Shown: positions 1 to 8,010 of the stretch, piece by piece
Position numbering within the stretch: the first letter of the stretch is position 1
Layout of the letters: every line of letters starts with the position of its first letter
NCBI GenBank assembly: GCA_024225875.1
Contig: JAAEMD010000548.1
Span: forward strand, 1-12,508
Origin: a bacterium
GTDB lineage: Bacteria; Margulisbacteria; Marinamargulisbacteria; JAAEMD01
Length of the DNA: 12,508 nt
Direction: 5' to 3'
Notes under the pieces: generated by a model
Told to the model about the DNA's origin: nothing
Databases searched by the model: none
The model's input: only the letters and a program-made list of their open reading frames with translations
Made by a program: the position numbers and the translations under genes

Positions 1-204
1 CATAGATTTATTATATCAAAATTCTGCACTTGTTTCCAGGGCCAATTATTGCTACGCACTACATTTTGGCTTTTTGGTTCCTCGGGCTCATTTTGTGGTT
101 TTTTAGCGGTTACACCGACGAAGTCGGGAAAAATACTGGTGAAAGTTTGATAAGATCAGGATTAGTAATAATAAAAACACTAATAAAAAGAGGCCCTTAA
201 ACAT
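1..204 (-). pseudogene. 5' part of a membrane-anchored protein gene, apparently frameshifted, cut by window edge
   Basis: An ATG at 204, 44 bases past the purA stop, opens a frame that reads a short basic start and about 16 hydrophobic residues (MFKGLFLLVFLLLLILILS), like a signal peptide or membrane anchor. That frame stops at 103-105. A second minus-strand frame, shifted by one base, stays open from about position 155 to the window edge. It encodes a hydrophilic Pro/Glu/Lys-rich stretch (including AKKPQNEPEEPKSQN) and then NNWPWKQVQNFDIIN. Removing one base from the A5 run at 129-133 joins the two into one continuous protein: anchor plus extracytoplasmic linker. This is inference. It could be a true pseudogene, a homopolymer sequencing error or chance. 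The function is not recognisable. The ribosome site is weak (GAAAG about 12 bases upstream). The plus strand is also open here (6-197), so coding strand is not certain. Confidence 0.42.
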
Positions 205-248
205 CTTTTATAAACTTTCTACGTTAAACAGTTATATTCTACTGGAGA

Positions 249-1517
249 CTAATTTCTTAATAAGTTTATTGTTTGATCTCTTTTTGAACCAACAGATATA
301 AGAGTTATTTTTACTCCACACATTTTTTCAATTGTTTTTACGTAATCTCTGGCTTTCTCCGGTAACTTTTCATATTCTGTTATTTGTGAAATATCTTCTT
401 CCCAGCCAGCGAGTGTATCATATACAGGCTCAGCTTTTGAAAATACGTCCAGATCTAAGGGAAAATCCTCAATAATACCGTCTTTTGTTTTATATTTTGT
501 ACATATTTTTATTTCTTTCAGCCCATCCAGCACATCCAGCTTGGTTAAACAGATTTCTGTAACTCCATTGACACGAATTGCATATTTAAGCACTACAATA
601 TCCAGCCATCCACATCGCCTTTTTCTACCTGTTGTAGTACCATATTCTGCTCCCCGTTCAACAAGATAGTCGCCATATTTACCGAGTAATTCAGTTGTAA
701 AAGGCCCTTCTCCAACTCTAGTGACATAAGCCTTGGCAATACCTATTACTTTTTCTATTTTACCAGGACCGATTCCAGCCCCAACACAGGCACATCCTGA
801 TACCGGGTTTGAAGATGTTACATAGGGATATGTTCCATGATCTACATCCAGCATAGTGCCCTGAGCACCTTCCATAATGACTTTTTTACCAGAACTTATT
901 GCTTTATTTATATATAAAGATGTGTCTTCAATATATGGTTTTATTTTCTGTCCATATTCACTGTACTGGGCTACAATTTCCTGAATTTCTTCCTCAGTAA
1001 TTGTCAGGTTCCTCATTCTTTTAACTTTATTTATTTTTTTTCTTATTTTTTCCTTTGATATCAGATCAAGTATTCTTATTCCTACTCTTGATATCTTATC
1101 AGTATAAGCAGGTCCTATGCCGCGCCCGGTTGTACCTATTTTTTCTTCATGTCTTTTGGCTTCCTGGCTGGAATCCAGCATCCTGTGATAAGGTAATATT
1201 ACATGTGCCAGACTGGATACTTTTAGCCTCTCAGGACTTATTAAAATACCTTCCTTTTCCAGGGTCAATATCTCTTTAAAAAATACTTCCGGATCTATTA
1301 CTACTCCATTCGCAATTATACATACACATTTATTATATAAAATACCTGAGGGTATTAGATGAAGTTTAAAAGTTCTGTCTCCTACAACAACTGTGTGCCC
1401 CGCATTATTACCTCCCTGAAATCTAACAACAATGTCGACTTTATCAGCTAACATATCCGTTATCTTTCCTTTACCCTCATCGCCCCACTGAGTCCCTACT
1501 ATTATCGATACACTCAT
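249..1517 (-). CDS. purA: adenylosuccinate synthase
   Basis: Joins IMP and aspartate using GTP to give adenylosuccinate, the first committed step to AMP, in the cytoplasm. All family signatures are present, numbered from the chosen start: GTQWGDEGKGK (8-18, catalytic Asp and P-loop-like GTP site), GGNNAGHT with catalytic His41, GTTGRGIGPAY, EGAQGTMLDVDHGTYP, TRVGEGPF, GTTTGRKRRCGW and KLDVLDGL. The length of 422 residues is normal for the family. A frame open 14 codons further upstream (ATG at 1559) is rejected. The ATG at 1517 has AAAGGG six bases before it and gives the standard MSVSIIVGTQWGDEGKG start. The gene is 92 bases downstream of thiE with a promoter of its own in that gap, so it is probably transcribed both by read-through and separately. 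Confidence 0.97.
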   Translation of the reverse strand: MSVSIIVGTQWGDEGKGKITDMLADKVDIVVRFQGGNNAGHTVVVGDRTFKLHLIPSGILYNKCVCIIANGVVIDPEVFFKEILTLEKEGILISPERLKVSSLAHVILPYHRMLDSSQEAKRHEEKIGTTGRGIGPAYTDKISRVGIRILDLISKEKIRKKINKVKRMRNLTITEEEIQEIVAQYSEYGQKIKPYIEDTSLYINKAISSGKKVIMEGAQGTMLDVDHGTYPYVTSSNPVSGCACVGAGIGPGKIEKVIGIAKAYVTRVGEGPFTTELLGKYGDYLVERGAEYGTTTGRKRRCGWLDIVVLKYAIRVNGVTEICLTKLDVLDGLKEIKICTKYKTKDGIIEDFPLDLDVFSKAEPVYDTLAGWEEDISQITEYEKLPEKARDYVKTIEKMCGVKITLISVGSKRDQTINLLRN

Positions 1518-1523
1518 ATTTAT

Positions 1524-1529
1524 CCCTTT
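1524..1529 (-). promoter_or_regulatory. purA ribosome binding site
   Basis: AAAGGG on the minus strand lies six bases before the ATG at 1517. It fixes the purA start there and not at the upstream ATG (1559). The same core and spacing precede the sigma factor gene at 9334. Confidence 0.75.
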
Positions 1530-1575
1530 TTTATTTATCTTTATTGATCCAGCGTCCAAAAATGATCAAGGTGAA

Positions 1576-1605
1576 AGTATATCATGTTTTACAACACATA
1601 TACAA
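1576..1605 (-). promoter_or_regulatory. putative extended -10 promoter for purA
   Basis: On the minus strand TATACT (1576-1581) is preceded directly by TGA, making an extended -10 element (TGN-TATAcT, 5 of 6). An imperfect -35, TTGTAT (1600-1605), lies 18 bases upstream. The whole element is in the 92-base gap between the thiE stop and purA. The predicted start of transcription is near 1569, leaving a leader of about 50 bases. Complementary TTGATC/GATCAA arms (1544-1549 and 1564-1569) could put a 6-bp hairpin at the very 5' end of the leader. The promoter is read from consensus only. Confidence 0.5.
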
Positions 1606-1609
1606 TTTA

Positions 1610-2557
1610 TTAGCTAAAATATTGATTAATCTGCTCAATTGACTCATATGCTCTTATCAAACCTATTAATGGCGGATTGTACTTCATTACCTGATCAATT
1701 CGGTCTAAATTTATACCTCCTATTGCAACATAAGGTATTTTTATTTTTGACCTTACCTGCTCAAGGTATTCGAAACCTATACCTTCTCTTCCCGGCTTTG
1801 ATGGAGTATTCCACAATGGTCCGACACTAATATAATCAGCCCCTTCTTCTTCGGCCTTTAGCCCCTGCTTTAAATTATGAGTCGTTCTGCCTATTATTTT
1901 ATGCGGCCCTGTTATATCCCTTTGAATAGTTATGCTTATATCATCCTGCCCGGAATGAAATCCATCCGCATCAACATATAAAGCAATATCAATATAGTCA
2001 TTAACAATAAATGGAACTCCATATTTCTCTGTTATTTTTTTTATCTTCTCTGCCTTTTTCAATATTATTGATTTCTTATTTTTTTTATCTCTTAACTGTA
2101 CAAGAGCTACCCCTCGATCAAGTCCTTTTTTAATTATTTCCACATCATCTGAAATTAAATATACACCAGTGCCTGTGTTTTTCTTTTTGAGATTGAGTAT
2201 AACCTCTTTTTCAATTTGATACATATCATATCTATAGCCATTGAATTTATTGTCTCCTGTATACTCTTCCAGTACTCGCAGCCCTTCTTCCACTCGTTTA
2301 AAATTAGCTGTTAACAGCTGCATTAAGTTTTTTCTTTTCTCTGGAACTTCTCTGGTTCTGACATCTTTTTCACTGTTACGTATCTTCAGGTTATTAACTC
2401 TGTTACCTTCCATTTTATTAATCGCTTTTCTTGTCTCTGCCAGTATTCCGGTTATTTTTTTATCTTTTGCAATAAATCTGGTATATTCCTCGATAACCCT
2501 TATTCCCTCAGATACTCGATTGATATTTGCATCAATTACCTGATAATATTTTTTCAT
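1610..2557 (-). CDS. thiE: ThiD2-ThiE fusion: HMP-phosphate kinase-type domain plus thiamine-phosphate synthase
   Basis: A two-domain thiamine enzyme. Residues 1-125 match the ThiD2 family, described as a dedicated HMP-phosphate kinase and known fused to ThiE. The helix motif DANINRVSEGIRVIEEYTRF (9-28) recurs in altered form as ANFKRVEEGLRVLEEY (84-99). Residues 130-315 are the ThiE barrel, which couples HMP-pyrophosphate to thiazole phosphate: QLRDK (154-158), ND (186-187), GQDD (203-206), GPLWNTPSKPG (246-256) and AIGGI (278-282). The fusion would pass HMP-PP from one active site to the next. The gene starts four bases after the murG stop, so it is co-transcribed with the cell-wall block. 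No TPP riboswitch is visible upstream. ThiE assignment is strong; the kinase role of the N-terminal domain rests on family knowledge. Confidence 0.93.
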   Translation of the reverse strand: MKKYYQVIDANINRVSEGIRVIEEYTRFIAKDKKITGILAETRKAINKMEGNRVNNLKIRNSEKDVRTREVPEKRKNLMQLLTANFKRVEEGLRVLEEYTGDNKFNGYRYDMYQIEKEVILNLKKKNTGTGVYLISDDVEIIKKGLDRGVALVQLRDKKNKKSIILKKAEKIKKITEKYGVPFIVNDYIDIALYVDADGFHSGQDDISITIQRDITGPHKIIGRTTHNLKQGLKAEEEGADYISVGPLWNTPSKPGREGIGFEYLEQVRSKIKIPYVAIGGINLDRIDQVMKYNPPLIGLIRAYESIEQINQYFS

Positions 2558-2561
2558 TTCT

Positions 2562-3647
2562 TTAAAGTTCCTTTCTGATTTCCTGCATAATTATTTCTCT
2601 AGCATTATATTCATCCTGCTCTTCAGGTGGGTTTAAGACCAACAGCCCGTCCAGATTTTCAATAATTTTTTCGAATGTAATATCTTTTTCCTCCATATAA
2701 AAACCACAGCCCTGCTTTTTAAACTGCAGGGCATTTTCCAACTGATGATTTTTCATAGAATAGGGGTATGGTATAAGAAGTGCCGGCTTTTTAAAATATA
2801 TCAATTCTGATATAGTCGTAGCGCCAGCTCTGGCAACCACTACATCTGCTTTTTCATAAAGTAAATCCATCTTTTCAAAATATGCCATTATTATAACTTT
2901 TGTTTTTTTCACTGGTTGTTCCAGGATCTTTATCGGTTCTTTGATATTTTTTCTGGAGTGATATCTTTGACCTAAAATATGAATTAAATCAATATCATTA
3001 TCCATAAAATACTTATAATTTTTTTCAAAAATCTGATTTATTCTGTCTGAACCAAGACTCCCTCCAAAAACCAGAACAGTTCTTTTTGAATTTAACTGCA
3101 ACTTCTCAAAAGAATCTGATATTTTATCCGATATGAAATTTTTTCTTATCGGATTTTTAGTAAAGCATACTCCAGGGGAATTAAAGTAATGTGCTGATTC
3201 AAGAAAAGATATACATATTTTCCTGGCTAAATACTGCAGGTATCTATTCGCTTTGCCTGGTATCACATTCTGCTCCAGAATTATTACTGGTATTTTTTTA
3301 AAATATGCTGCTATAACAACAGGAACTGTTGCATAGCCTCCAGCACTTATTAATACTGCTACTTTTTCCTTTTTAATCACACTGGCAGCTTCAAAAAATG
3401 CTTTTATTATTTTTACAGGATTTTTTCTGGCTGTTGTTATATTATGAACAGGAAACCCATACTTCTTAACAATGGAAGAGTCATATCTGTTTTTAGAACA
3501 GAAAAAAATAGATCGTCCATCATACTCCTGAGCTACTGCAATAGCCGGATAAAAATGCCCGCCCGTGCCGCCACAAACAAAAGCTATAGTTTTGTTCTGT
3601 TTTTTATTTATTAATTTATTATTCCTGTGTTTACTACTGTTTTGCAT
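2562..3647 (-). CDS. murG: UDP-GlcNAc:lipid I N-acetylglucosaminyltransferase
   Basis: Transfers GlcNAc onto lipid I to make lipid II on the inner face of the membrane. It is a two-domain GT-B enzyme of 361 residues, a normal length. Visible signatures: GGTGGH (26-31, usually near residue 10-20), SAGGYAT (101-107), LEQN (124-127), the linker-following GGSLGS (195-200), RAGATTISEL (273-282, with the UDP-GlcNAc-binding Glu) and PYPYSMKNHQLENA (293-306). About 20 extra residues rich in Lys and Asn precede the first motif. No other standard start codon is available there, and TTAAGGG sits three bases before the ATG, so this start is kept; the basic tail may help membrane association (inference). 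It overlaps the end of ftsW by 14 bases. Confidence 0.96.
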   Translation of the reverse strand: MQNSSKHRNNKLINKKQNKTIAFVCGGTGGHFYPAIAVAQEYDGRSIFFCSKNRYDSSIVKKYGFPVHNITTARKNPVKIIKAFFEAASVIKKEKVAVLISAGGYATVPVVIAAYFKKIPVIILEQNVIPGKANRYLQYLARKICISFLESAHYFNSPGVCFTKNPIRKNFISDKISDSFEKLQLNSKRTVLVFGGSLGSDRINQIFEKNYKYFMDNDIDLIHILGQRYHSRKNIKEPIKILEQPVKKTKVIIMAYFEKMDLLYEKADVVVARAGATTISELIYFKKPALLIPYPYSMKNHQLENALQFKKQGCGFYMEEKDITFEKIIENLDGLLVLNPPEEQDEYNAREIIMQEIRKEL

Positions 3648-4797
3648 CAGCCCTTAATTTTTTTGTTTTTTTAGAGATATTTAAAAGCACACCAATATAA
3701 TAAATAGACGTAATAAGCGAGGTTCCTCCAAAACTAATAAAGGGTAAAGGGATCCCTGTTATCGGAAAAAATCCAATAACTGCCCCAATATTTACCACAG
3801 CCTGCAATACCAGTAGCAGGGTTAATCCAAAGCCAAGGTAAAAAGAAAACTCTGACTCTGATTGACAGGCGATTTTTGTGCCTTTATATAAAAGGTATCC
3901 GTAAAGTGATATTACAAACAGAGCTAATATAAAACCTCCTTCTTCACATATTATTGAAAAAATGAAATCAGAATACTGCAAAGGCAGATAAAAGAATTTA
4001 AGTTTACTTTGTCCCAGACCTAAACCAAAGATACCTCCTGAACCTACTGCAATAAATGATTGTATTATATGGTAATTTTTTCCTAAAGGGTCTTCCCAGG
4101 GAGATAAAAAACCAATGATTCTATCTAATTGATAAGGATTTAACATTATGCTGATGGTTATAGATATTAAAGCCGCACTGCTTAATGAAAACATATGATA
4201 TATATTAGCTTTACCTGTGAACAGTAAAATCCAGCTGACACTCATTATCAAAACAGAGTTCCCAAAATCCGGCTGTTGAAGTATCAACAATAATGGGATA
4301 AATAATAATACCAGTATTGGTAAAAGTCCGTTTTTAAAATTGCTTATTGATTTTCCTTTGTTTACTATTGAGGTACTCAAAAATAATATTATAAAAAACT
4401 TAGCTATCTCTACAGGCTGAATACGAACCAGACCGAGATTTAACCATCTCCTTGCGCCACCTGCTTTTATACCAATTCCAGGTATTAATGTTAAAGTGAG
4501 CAGTACTATCGAAAATATAATGCCTGGCAGGGCTATCTTTTTATAATGTTCATGAGGAATAGCAACCCCGGCTATAAAAAAAATGATTCCCAGTAATAAA
4601 AAAAATGTATGTTTTTTTATAAAAAAATAACTATCCGAAAAATTAGTAAATCCTACATTAGAGCTGGTAGACAATATCATAATAATACCAATAGTTATCA
4701 GTATGATCATTACATAAAAACAGCTGTAATCTATTTTCTGCCTGAAGAAAATATGTTGCAAAAGGGCAGGTATATTTCGTCCTTTATTATTTTCCAT
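3634..4797 (-). CDS. ftsW: septal lipid II polymerase / SEDS protein FtsW
   Basis: A multi-spanning SEDS glycosyltransferase that polymerises lipid II at the division site, working with a class B penicillin-binding protein not present here. The 387-residue protein has many hydrophobic helices and the family motifs GGARRWLNLG, QQPDFGNS (holding the catalytic-loop Asp), AVGSGGIFGLGLGQS, YLPLQYSDFIF and GIPLPFISFGG near the C terminus. Two departures from the usual pattern are seen: QPVE where QPSE is common, and QYSDF where HTDF is common. The frame is open to an ATG at 4860, but that start would overlap murD by 74 bases. The ATG at 4797 (MENNKGRN) has AAGAGAA just upstream and overlaps murD by 11 bases. 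RodA is the alternative, but position between murD and murG argues for FtsW. Confidence 0.93.
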   Translation of the reverse strand: MENNKGRNIPALLQHIFFRQKIDYSCFYVMIILITIGIIMILSTSSNVGFTNFSDSYFFIKKHTFFLLLGIIFFIAGVAIPHEHYKKIALPGIIFSIVLLTLTLIPGIGIKAGGARRWLNLGLVRIQPVEIAKFFIILFLSTSIVNKGKSISNFKNGLLPILVLLFIPLLLILQQPDFGNSVLIMSVSWILLFTGKANIYHMFSLSSAALISITISIMLNPYQLDRIIGFLSPWEDPLGKNYHIIQSFIAVGSGGIFGLGLGQSKLKFFYLPLQYSDFIFSIICEEGGFILALFVISLYGYLLYKGTKIACQSESEFSFYLGFGLTLLLVLQAVVNIGAVIGFFPITGIPLPFISFGGTSLITSIYYIGVLLNISKKTKKLRADAKQ

Positions 4798-5959
4798 ATT
4801 TTCTCTTAACCAGAGACTTAAAAAACTGGCCTCTATGCTCAAAATTATCAAACTGGTCAAAGCTGGAGCAGGCAGGGGAAAAGAGTATTATTTCTGACTC
4901 TTCCGATACATCAAAGGCATTGTCAAGCGCTTCTTCCAGATTAGTGACTTTTTTTAATGTAAATTTATCTGATATTGCCTTTGCCTCTGCATATAATCTC
5001 CGTGCAATTTCTCCGTATACTGTTATTGATTTAACCTCAGCTATCAAGTGCTTTAAAAACGACTCCATATTAAGACCTTTATCAACTCCCCCTAATATTA
5101 AATTTACCGGTTCATCGAAAGAATTAACTGCAACAATAGTAGATTCATTATTAGTTGCCTTGGAATCGTTATAAAAAATACGTTTTTTATATGTCAACAC
5201 CTCTTCTATTCTATGCTCCAAAGGTAAAAAGGTCTTGATTCCTGCCAGAATATCCTCTTCCTTCTGCCCCAGGATTTTTGCAGTATGCCACGCTGCCAGT
5301 ATATTTAACTTGTTATGCATCCCTTTTAATCTGGTATCAGGTATTTTTTTTATTTCCTCGCTTGTTCTGGAAAACGGATGCTTTTGTGCCCGTGCATTTT
5401 TAATAACTGATTTAATGATTGCATCCTCTTCATTATAAATAAGATGGTCATTTTCCTGTTGATTCTGAAATATTCTGGCTTTTTGAGCTGCATAGTTTTC
5501 CATGGTTTTATGTCTTTTAAGATGATCCTGTGTCACATTCAAAAAAATAGCGATATCTGGTTTAAATGTTGTACATAGCTCTAACTGATAACTGCTTAAT
5601 TCCAGTACTATTATTTCCGGAGTATGCTCGCCTGTAAAATCTATAAATGGAATGCCTATATTTCCTGCAAATGGAATTTTCAAAAGGTGAGCAATAAGGG
5701 ATGTTACTGTAGTTTTTCCATTGGTTCCAGTAACAGCTATGATTTTAGTTTTTTGTTTCTTTTCTTTTATCAGCCTGTATGCCAGCTCTATTTCTGAAAT
5801 AATTTCCTTGTTTGTACTGGGGAATTCCTGAGGCGGTATTCCTGGACTTGCTACAATAATATCTGCCTGTTCTATATCCGATTTCTCACAGCCAGTTTCT
5901 TTGAGTTTATTTTCAACAGACTTTGCTGTTATACCATTACCAAGAATTGCTATTTTCAC
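4787..5959 (-). CDS. murD: UDP-N-acetylmuramoyl-L-alanine:D-glutamate ligase
   Basis: Adds D-glutamate to UDP-MurNAc-L-Ala with ATP in the cytoplasm. Signatures: ASPGIPP in the N-terminal domain, P-loop GTNGKTT (78-84), ELSSYQLE, NVTQDHLKRH (141-150), the lysine expected to be carbamylated (Lys160 in YAAQKARIF), LKGMHNKLN (211-219), LEHRIEE (247-253), NDSKATN (264-270), GGVDKG and SPACSSFDQFDNFEHRG near the C terminus, which marks MurD over other Mur ligases. At 390 residues it is shorter than the usual 430-460, mainly because the N-terminal domain is about 30 residues short. The start is GTG at 5959 with AAGAG upstream, 19 bases after the mraY stop. It ends inside the start of ftsW. Confidence 0.96.
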   Translation of the reverse strand: MKIAILGNGITAKSVENKLKETGCEKSDIEQADIIVASPGIPPQEFPSTNKEIISEIELAYRLIKEKKQKTKIIAVTGTNGKTTVTSLIAHLLKIPFAGNIGIPFIDFTGEHTPEIIVLELSSYQLELCTTFKPDIAIFLNVTQDHLKRHKTMENYAAQKARIFQNQQENDHLIYNEEDAIIKSVIKNARAQKHPFSRTSEEIKKIPDTRLKGMHNKLNILAAWHTAKILGQKEEDILAGIKTFLPLEHRIEEVLTYKKRIFYNDSKATNNESTIVAVNSFDEPVNLILGGVDKGLNMESFLKHLIAEVKSITVYGEIARRLYAEAKAISDKFTLKKVTNLEEALDNAFDVSEESEIILFSPACSSFDQFDNFEHRGQFFKSLVKRKYGK

Positions 5960-5978
5960 TGTTTTTTCTCTTAATTTA

Positions 5979-6890
5979 TTATATCTGAATAACCTGTTTC
6001 ATAACCAGAAAAATAAGTAAAAAAACAGTACCCGTTAACCAGAATAAAAAGACTGTTTTTCTTTCAGATAATCCTAAAAGTTCAAAATGATGATGTATCG
6101 GCGCCATTAAAAAAACCCTTTTTTTCCTTATTTTAAAATAACTTACCTGAATAATAACAGAAAGTGCTTCAACTATATATACTGCTCCTAATGGTATTAA
6201 TACTAAAGGATTCTCTCCAACGATCGATAGTGCAGCAAAAATGGCACCTAATGCAAGAGAGCCGGTATCTCCCATAAATATCCTGGCCGGCTTCATATTA
6301 AAAATTAAAAATATAGCTATAGAAATAATGAATATTATAGAAAGTTTTTGCTCCAGTATAAAATTTAAGGTACCAAACCATAAATAAAAACCGCTAAAGG
6401 TAATAATTGATAATCCTGCCAGCAGACCATCAAGACCATCGGACAGATTAGTAGCATTAGAAGCTCCCACTATTACAAACCAGTAAAATATATATTGCCA
6501 TAATACAAGTTTTGAAAATGTAAAATCAAAGTAGCTTATAAAAATAACAGCAACAATACTTTGAAGCAAAAACTTGTAATACGGCTTTAAACCCTCGTTA
6601 TCCTGATTGCGAAAAGCCATGACATCATCAATAAATCCGATAACAGCAAATGAAACACACAGTAAAAAAGACCACCATATCTTTGGAGAAAAATTATTAA
6701 ATATTAACAACCCTGTAAAAGTGCTGATTAAAATGCCTGAGCCACCAAAAGAAAGGGTTTTCTTTTTTTTTTGATGAGCTGGAGGCGTTAAGGCATAAAT
6801 GACCTGGTATCCTTTCAGCCTTTTCAAAAGAGGTATAATTATTAAGTAAACAGCCAGAGATATGGCAGTAAATATTAAATATTTAATCAT
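5979..6890 (-). CDS. mraY: phospho-MurNAc-pentapeptide transferase
   Basis: An integral membrane enzyme that moves phospho-MurNAc-pentapeptide from UDP to undecaprenyl phosphate, forming lipid I. About ten hydrophobic segments are visible. Family motifs: AHQKKKKTLSFGG (38-50, corresponding to SHxKKxGTPTMGG), IGFIDD (84-89), NATNLSDGLDG (145-155), GDTGSLALGA (207-216) and the HHHFELLG cluster (266-273), including the Asp and His residues used for Mg and phosphate. At 303 residues it is somewhat short (often 320-360), losing mainly the N-terminal leader and loop residues. The ATG at 6890 overlaps the murF stop by 8 bases and has no clear ribosome site of its own, so translation is probably coupled. 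Confidence 0.96.
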   Translation of the reverse strand: MIKYLIFTAISLAVYLIIIPLLKRLKGYQVIYALTPPAHQKKKKTLSFGGSGILISTFTGLLIFNNFSPKIWWSFLLCVSFAVIGFIDDVMAFRNQDNEGLKPYYKFLLQSIVAVIFISYFDFTFSKLVLWQYIFYWFVIVGASNATNLSDGLDGLLAGLSIITFSGFYLWFGTLNFILEQKLSIIFIISIAIFLIFNMKPARIFMGDTGSLALGAIFAALSIVGENPLVLIPLGAVYIVEALSVIIQVSYFKIRKKRVFLMAPIHHHFELLGLSERKTVFLFWLTGTVFLLIFLVMKQVIQI

Positions 6891-8010
6891 AATTTTTAGT
6901 AAGAAATTCCACTGTATCTTCCATTTTCATGCTGCGCGACCCTTTAATCAGGACAGTATCTCCTGTTTTAAGCTCGGCTAATAACCTTTTATGTAATATT
7001 TTTTTACAGCTAAAATTATAAACTGAGATTTTTTGCGATTTGATATTAGCTGATTCCCGTCCATAGGTAAAGATTATTGAAACACCGGTATCTACAGCAT
7101 AACCTTCTATTTTAATATGTTCCTGCCTGGAAAACTCACCCAACTCTAACATATCTGCAATAACGAATATTTTTCTACCCTCAAGTCTTCGTAAATATTG
7201 TAAAGCATATATTACACCATCCGGGTTTGCATTATATGTATCGTCAACAACAGTGATGTCTTTGATTATTACTCTTTTTAATCTATGACTTGATGACTGA
7301 TATTCAGCCAGACTTTCTTTGATTTCTTCTTCTTTTAAGCCAAAATGCTTACCTGTTAAATAACATAAATTAATATTTTGATCTATTTTATCTTCTCCAT
7401 CATAAGGTAAAACCCTGTAACCCTTTTTGACTGCTTTATTATACAGTAGTTGATAGTACGGTGTTGAATAGTTGATAATGGCGTATCTATCCTTATTTTC
7501 CCAGGCCAGTGGTCTGGCAAATACTTCTGATTTTGCGTAAGCTATATTTTTTTCCGTTTTAAGTCGTTCAATATGTGATTTCCCTATACAGGTAATTATT
7601 ACATGTGTCGGCCTCACTATTTTAGTTAAATAGTCTATATCTCCTTTGTTTCTCATACCCATTTCTATAATAATAATATCTGTATTATAGTCTGCCGATA
7701 AAATGGTCAGAGGAACACCTACCTCGTTATTTTTATTTTCCAGTGTTTTGATTACATTAAATTTTCTTTTCAATACAGTATAAATTAAATCTTTTATTGT
7801 TGTTTTTCCTGCTGATCCAGTAACAGCAATAACAGAGGCCTTTAATTTTTTTCTATATTTTCTGGCATAATCTGCTAAATCAACATCCAGTACAGTAGCG
7901 CCTTTTCTGACAGCTTCTTCCATATAATCATGACCATCATAGTTTTTTCCTTTAACAGGAATAAAAACATCGCCAGACTCTATGGTTCTTGTATCTATGG
8001 ATATCTTCAT
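6883..8010 (-). CDS. murF: UDP-MurNAc-tripeptide:D-alanyl-D-alanine ligase, compact form
   Basis: Adds D-Ala-D-Ala to the UDP-MurNAc tripeptide, the last cytoplasmic step. Signatures: SIDTRTIESGDVF (4-16), P-loop GSAGKTT (65-71), NKNNEVGVPLTIL, EMGM (116-119), GKSHIERL (143-150), Lys160 in AYAKSEVF (expected carbamyl-lysine), DDTYNANP (256-263) and KGSRSMKMED (356-365). At 375 residues it is well below the usual 440-470. The first 20-40 residues of the N-terminal domain are missing. A stretch of the central domain that normally contains the G-x-HN motif is also gone: DGEDKIDQN (204-212) leads straight into the NLCYLTGKHFGL helix. The reading frame is intact and the catalytic motifs remain, so it is read as a functional compact variant, not a pseudogene. 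ATGA overlap with murE. Confidence 0.93.
   Translation of the reverse strand: MKISIDTRTIESGDVFIPVKGKNYDGHDYMEEAVRKGATVLDVDLADYARKYRKKLKASVIAVTGSAGKTTIKDLIYTVLKRKFNVIKTLENKNNEVGVPLTILSADYNTDIIIIEMGMRNKGDIDYLTKIVRPTHVIITCIGKSHIERLKTEKNIAYAKSEVFARPLAWENKDRYAIINYSTPYYQLLYNKAVKKGYRVLPYDGEDKIDQNINLCYLTGKHFGLKEEEIKESLAEYQSSSHRLKRVIIKDITVVDDTYNANPDGVIYALQYLRRLEGRKIFVIADMLELGEFSRQEHIKIEGYAVDTGVSIIFTYGRESANIKSQKISVYNFSCKKILHKRLLAELKTGDTVLIKGSRSMKMEDTVEFLTKNYD

Noticed and set aside
115..127. Perfect small hairpin CCGAC-GAA-GTCGG
   Set aside because: Only a 5-bp stem and no T run after it on either strand in the right place, so not a convincing terminator; no sign of a riboswitch or RNA gene around it.
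6..200. A 64-codon open frame on the plus strand with hydrophobic content, converging on purA
   Set aside because: It has no good start after the TAG at 3-5 and no ribosome site. Its hydrophobic composition is what the complement of the hydrophilic minus-strand frame would give. It remains the main alternative to the frameshifted minus-strand gene.
2558..2700. Possible TPP riboswitch ahead of the thiamine gene
   Set aside because: The upstream sequence is murG coding, with only four bases between the genes, and I see none of the conserved THI-box segments.
4798..4860. Longer FtsW N terminus from an ATG at 4860
   Set aside because: It would overlap murD by 74 bases and adds a sequence with no family match; the ATG at 4797 has a ribosome site.
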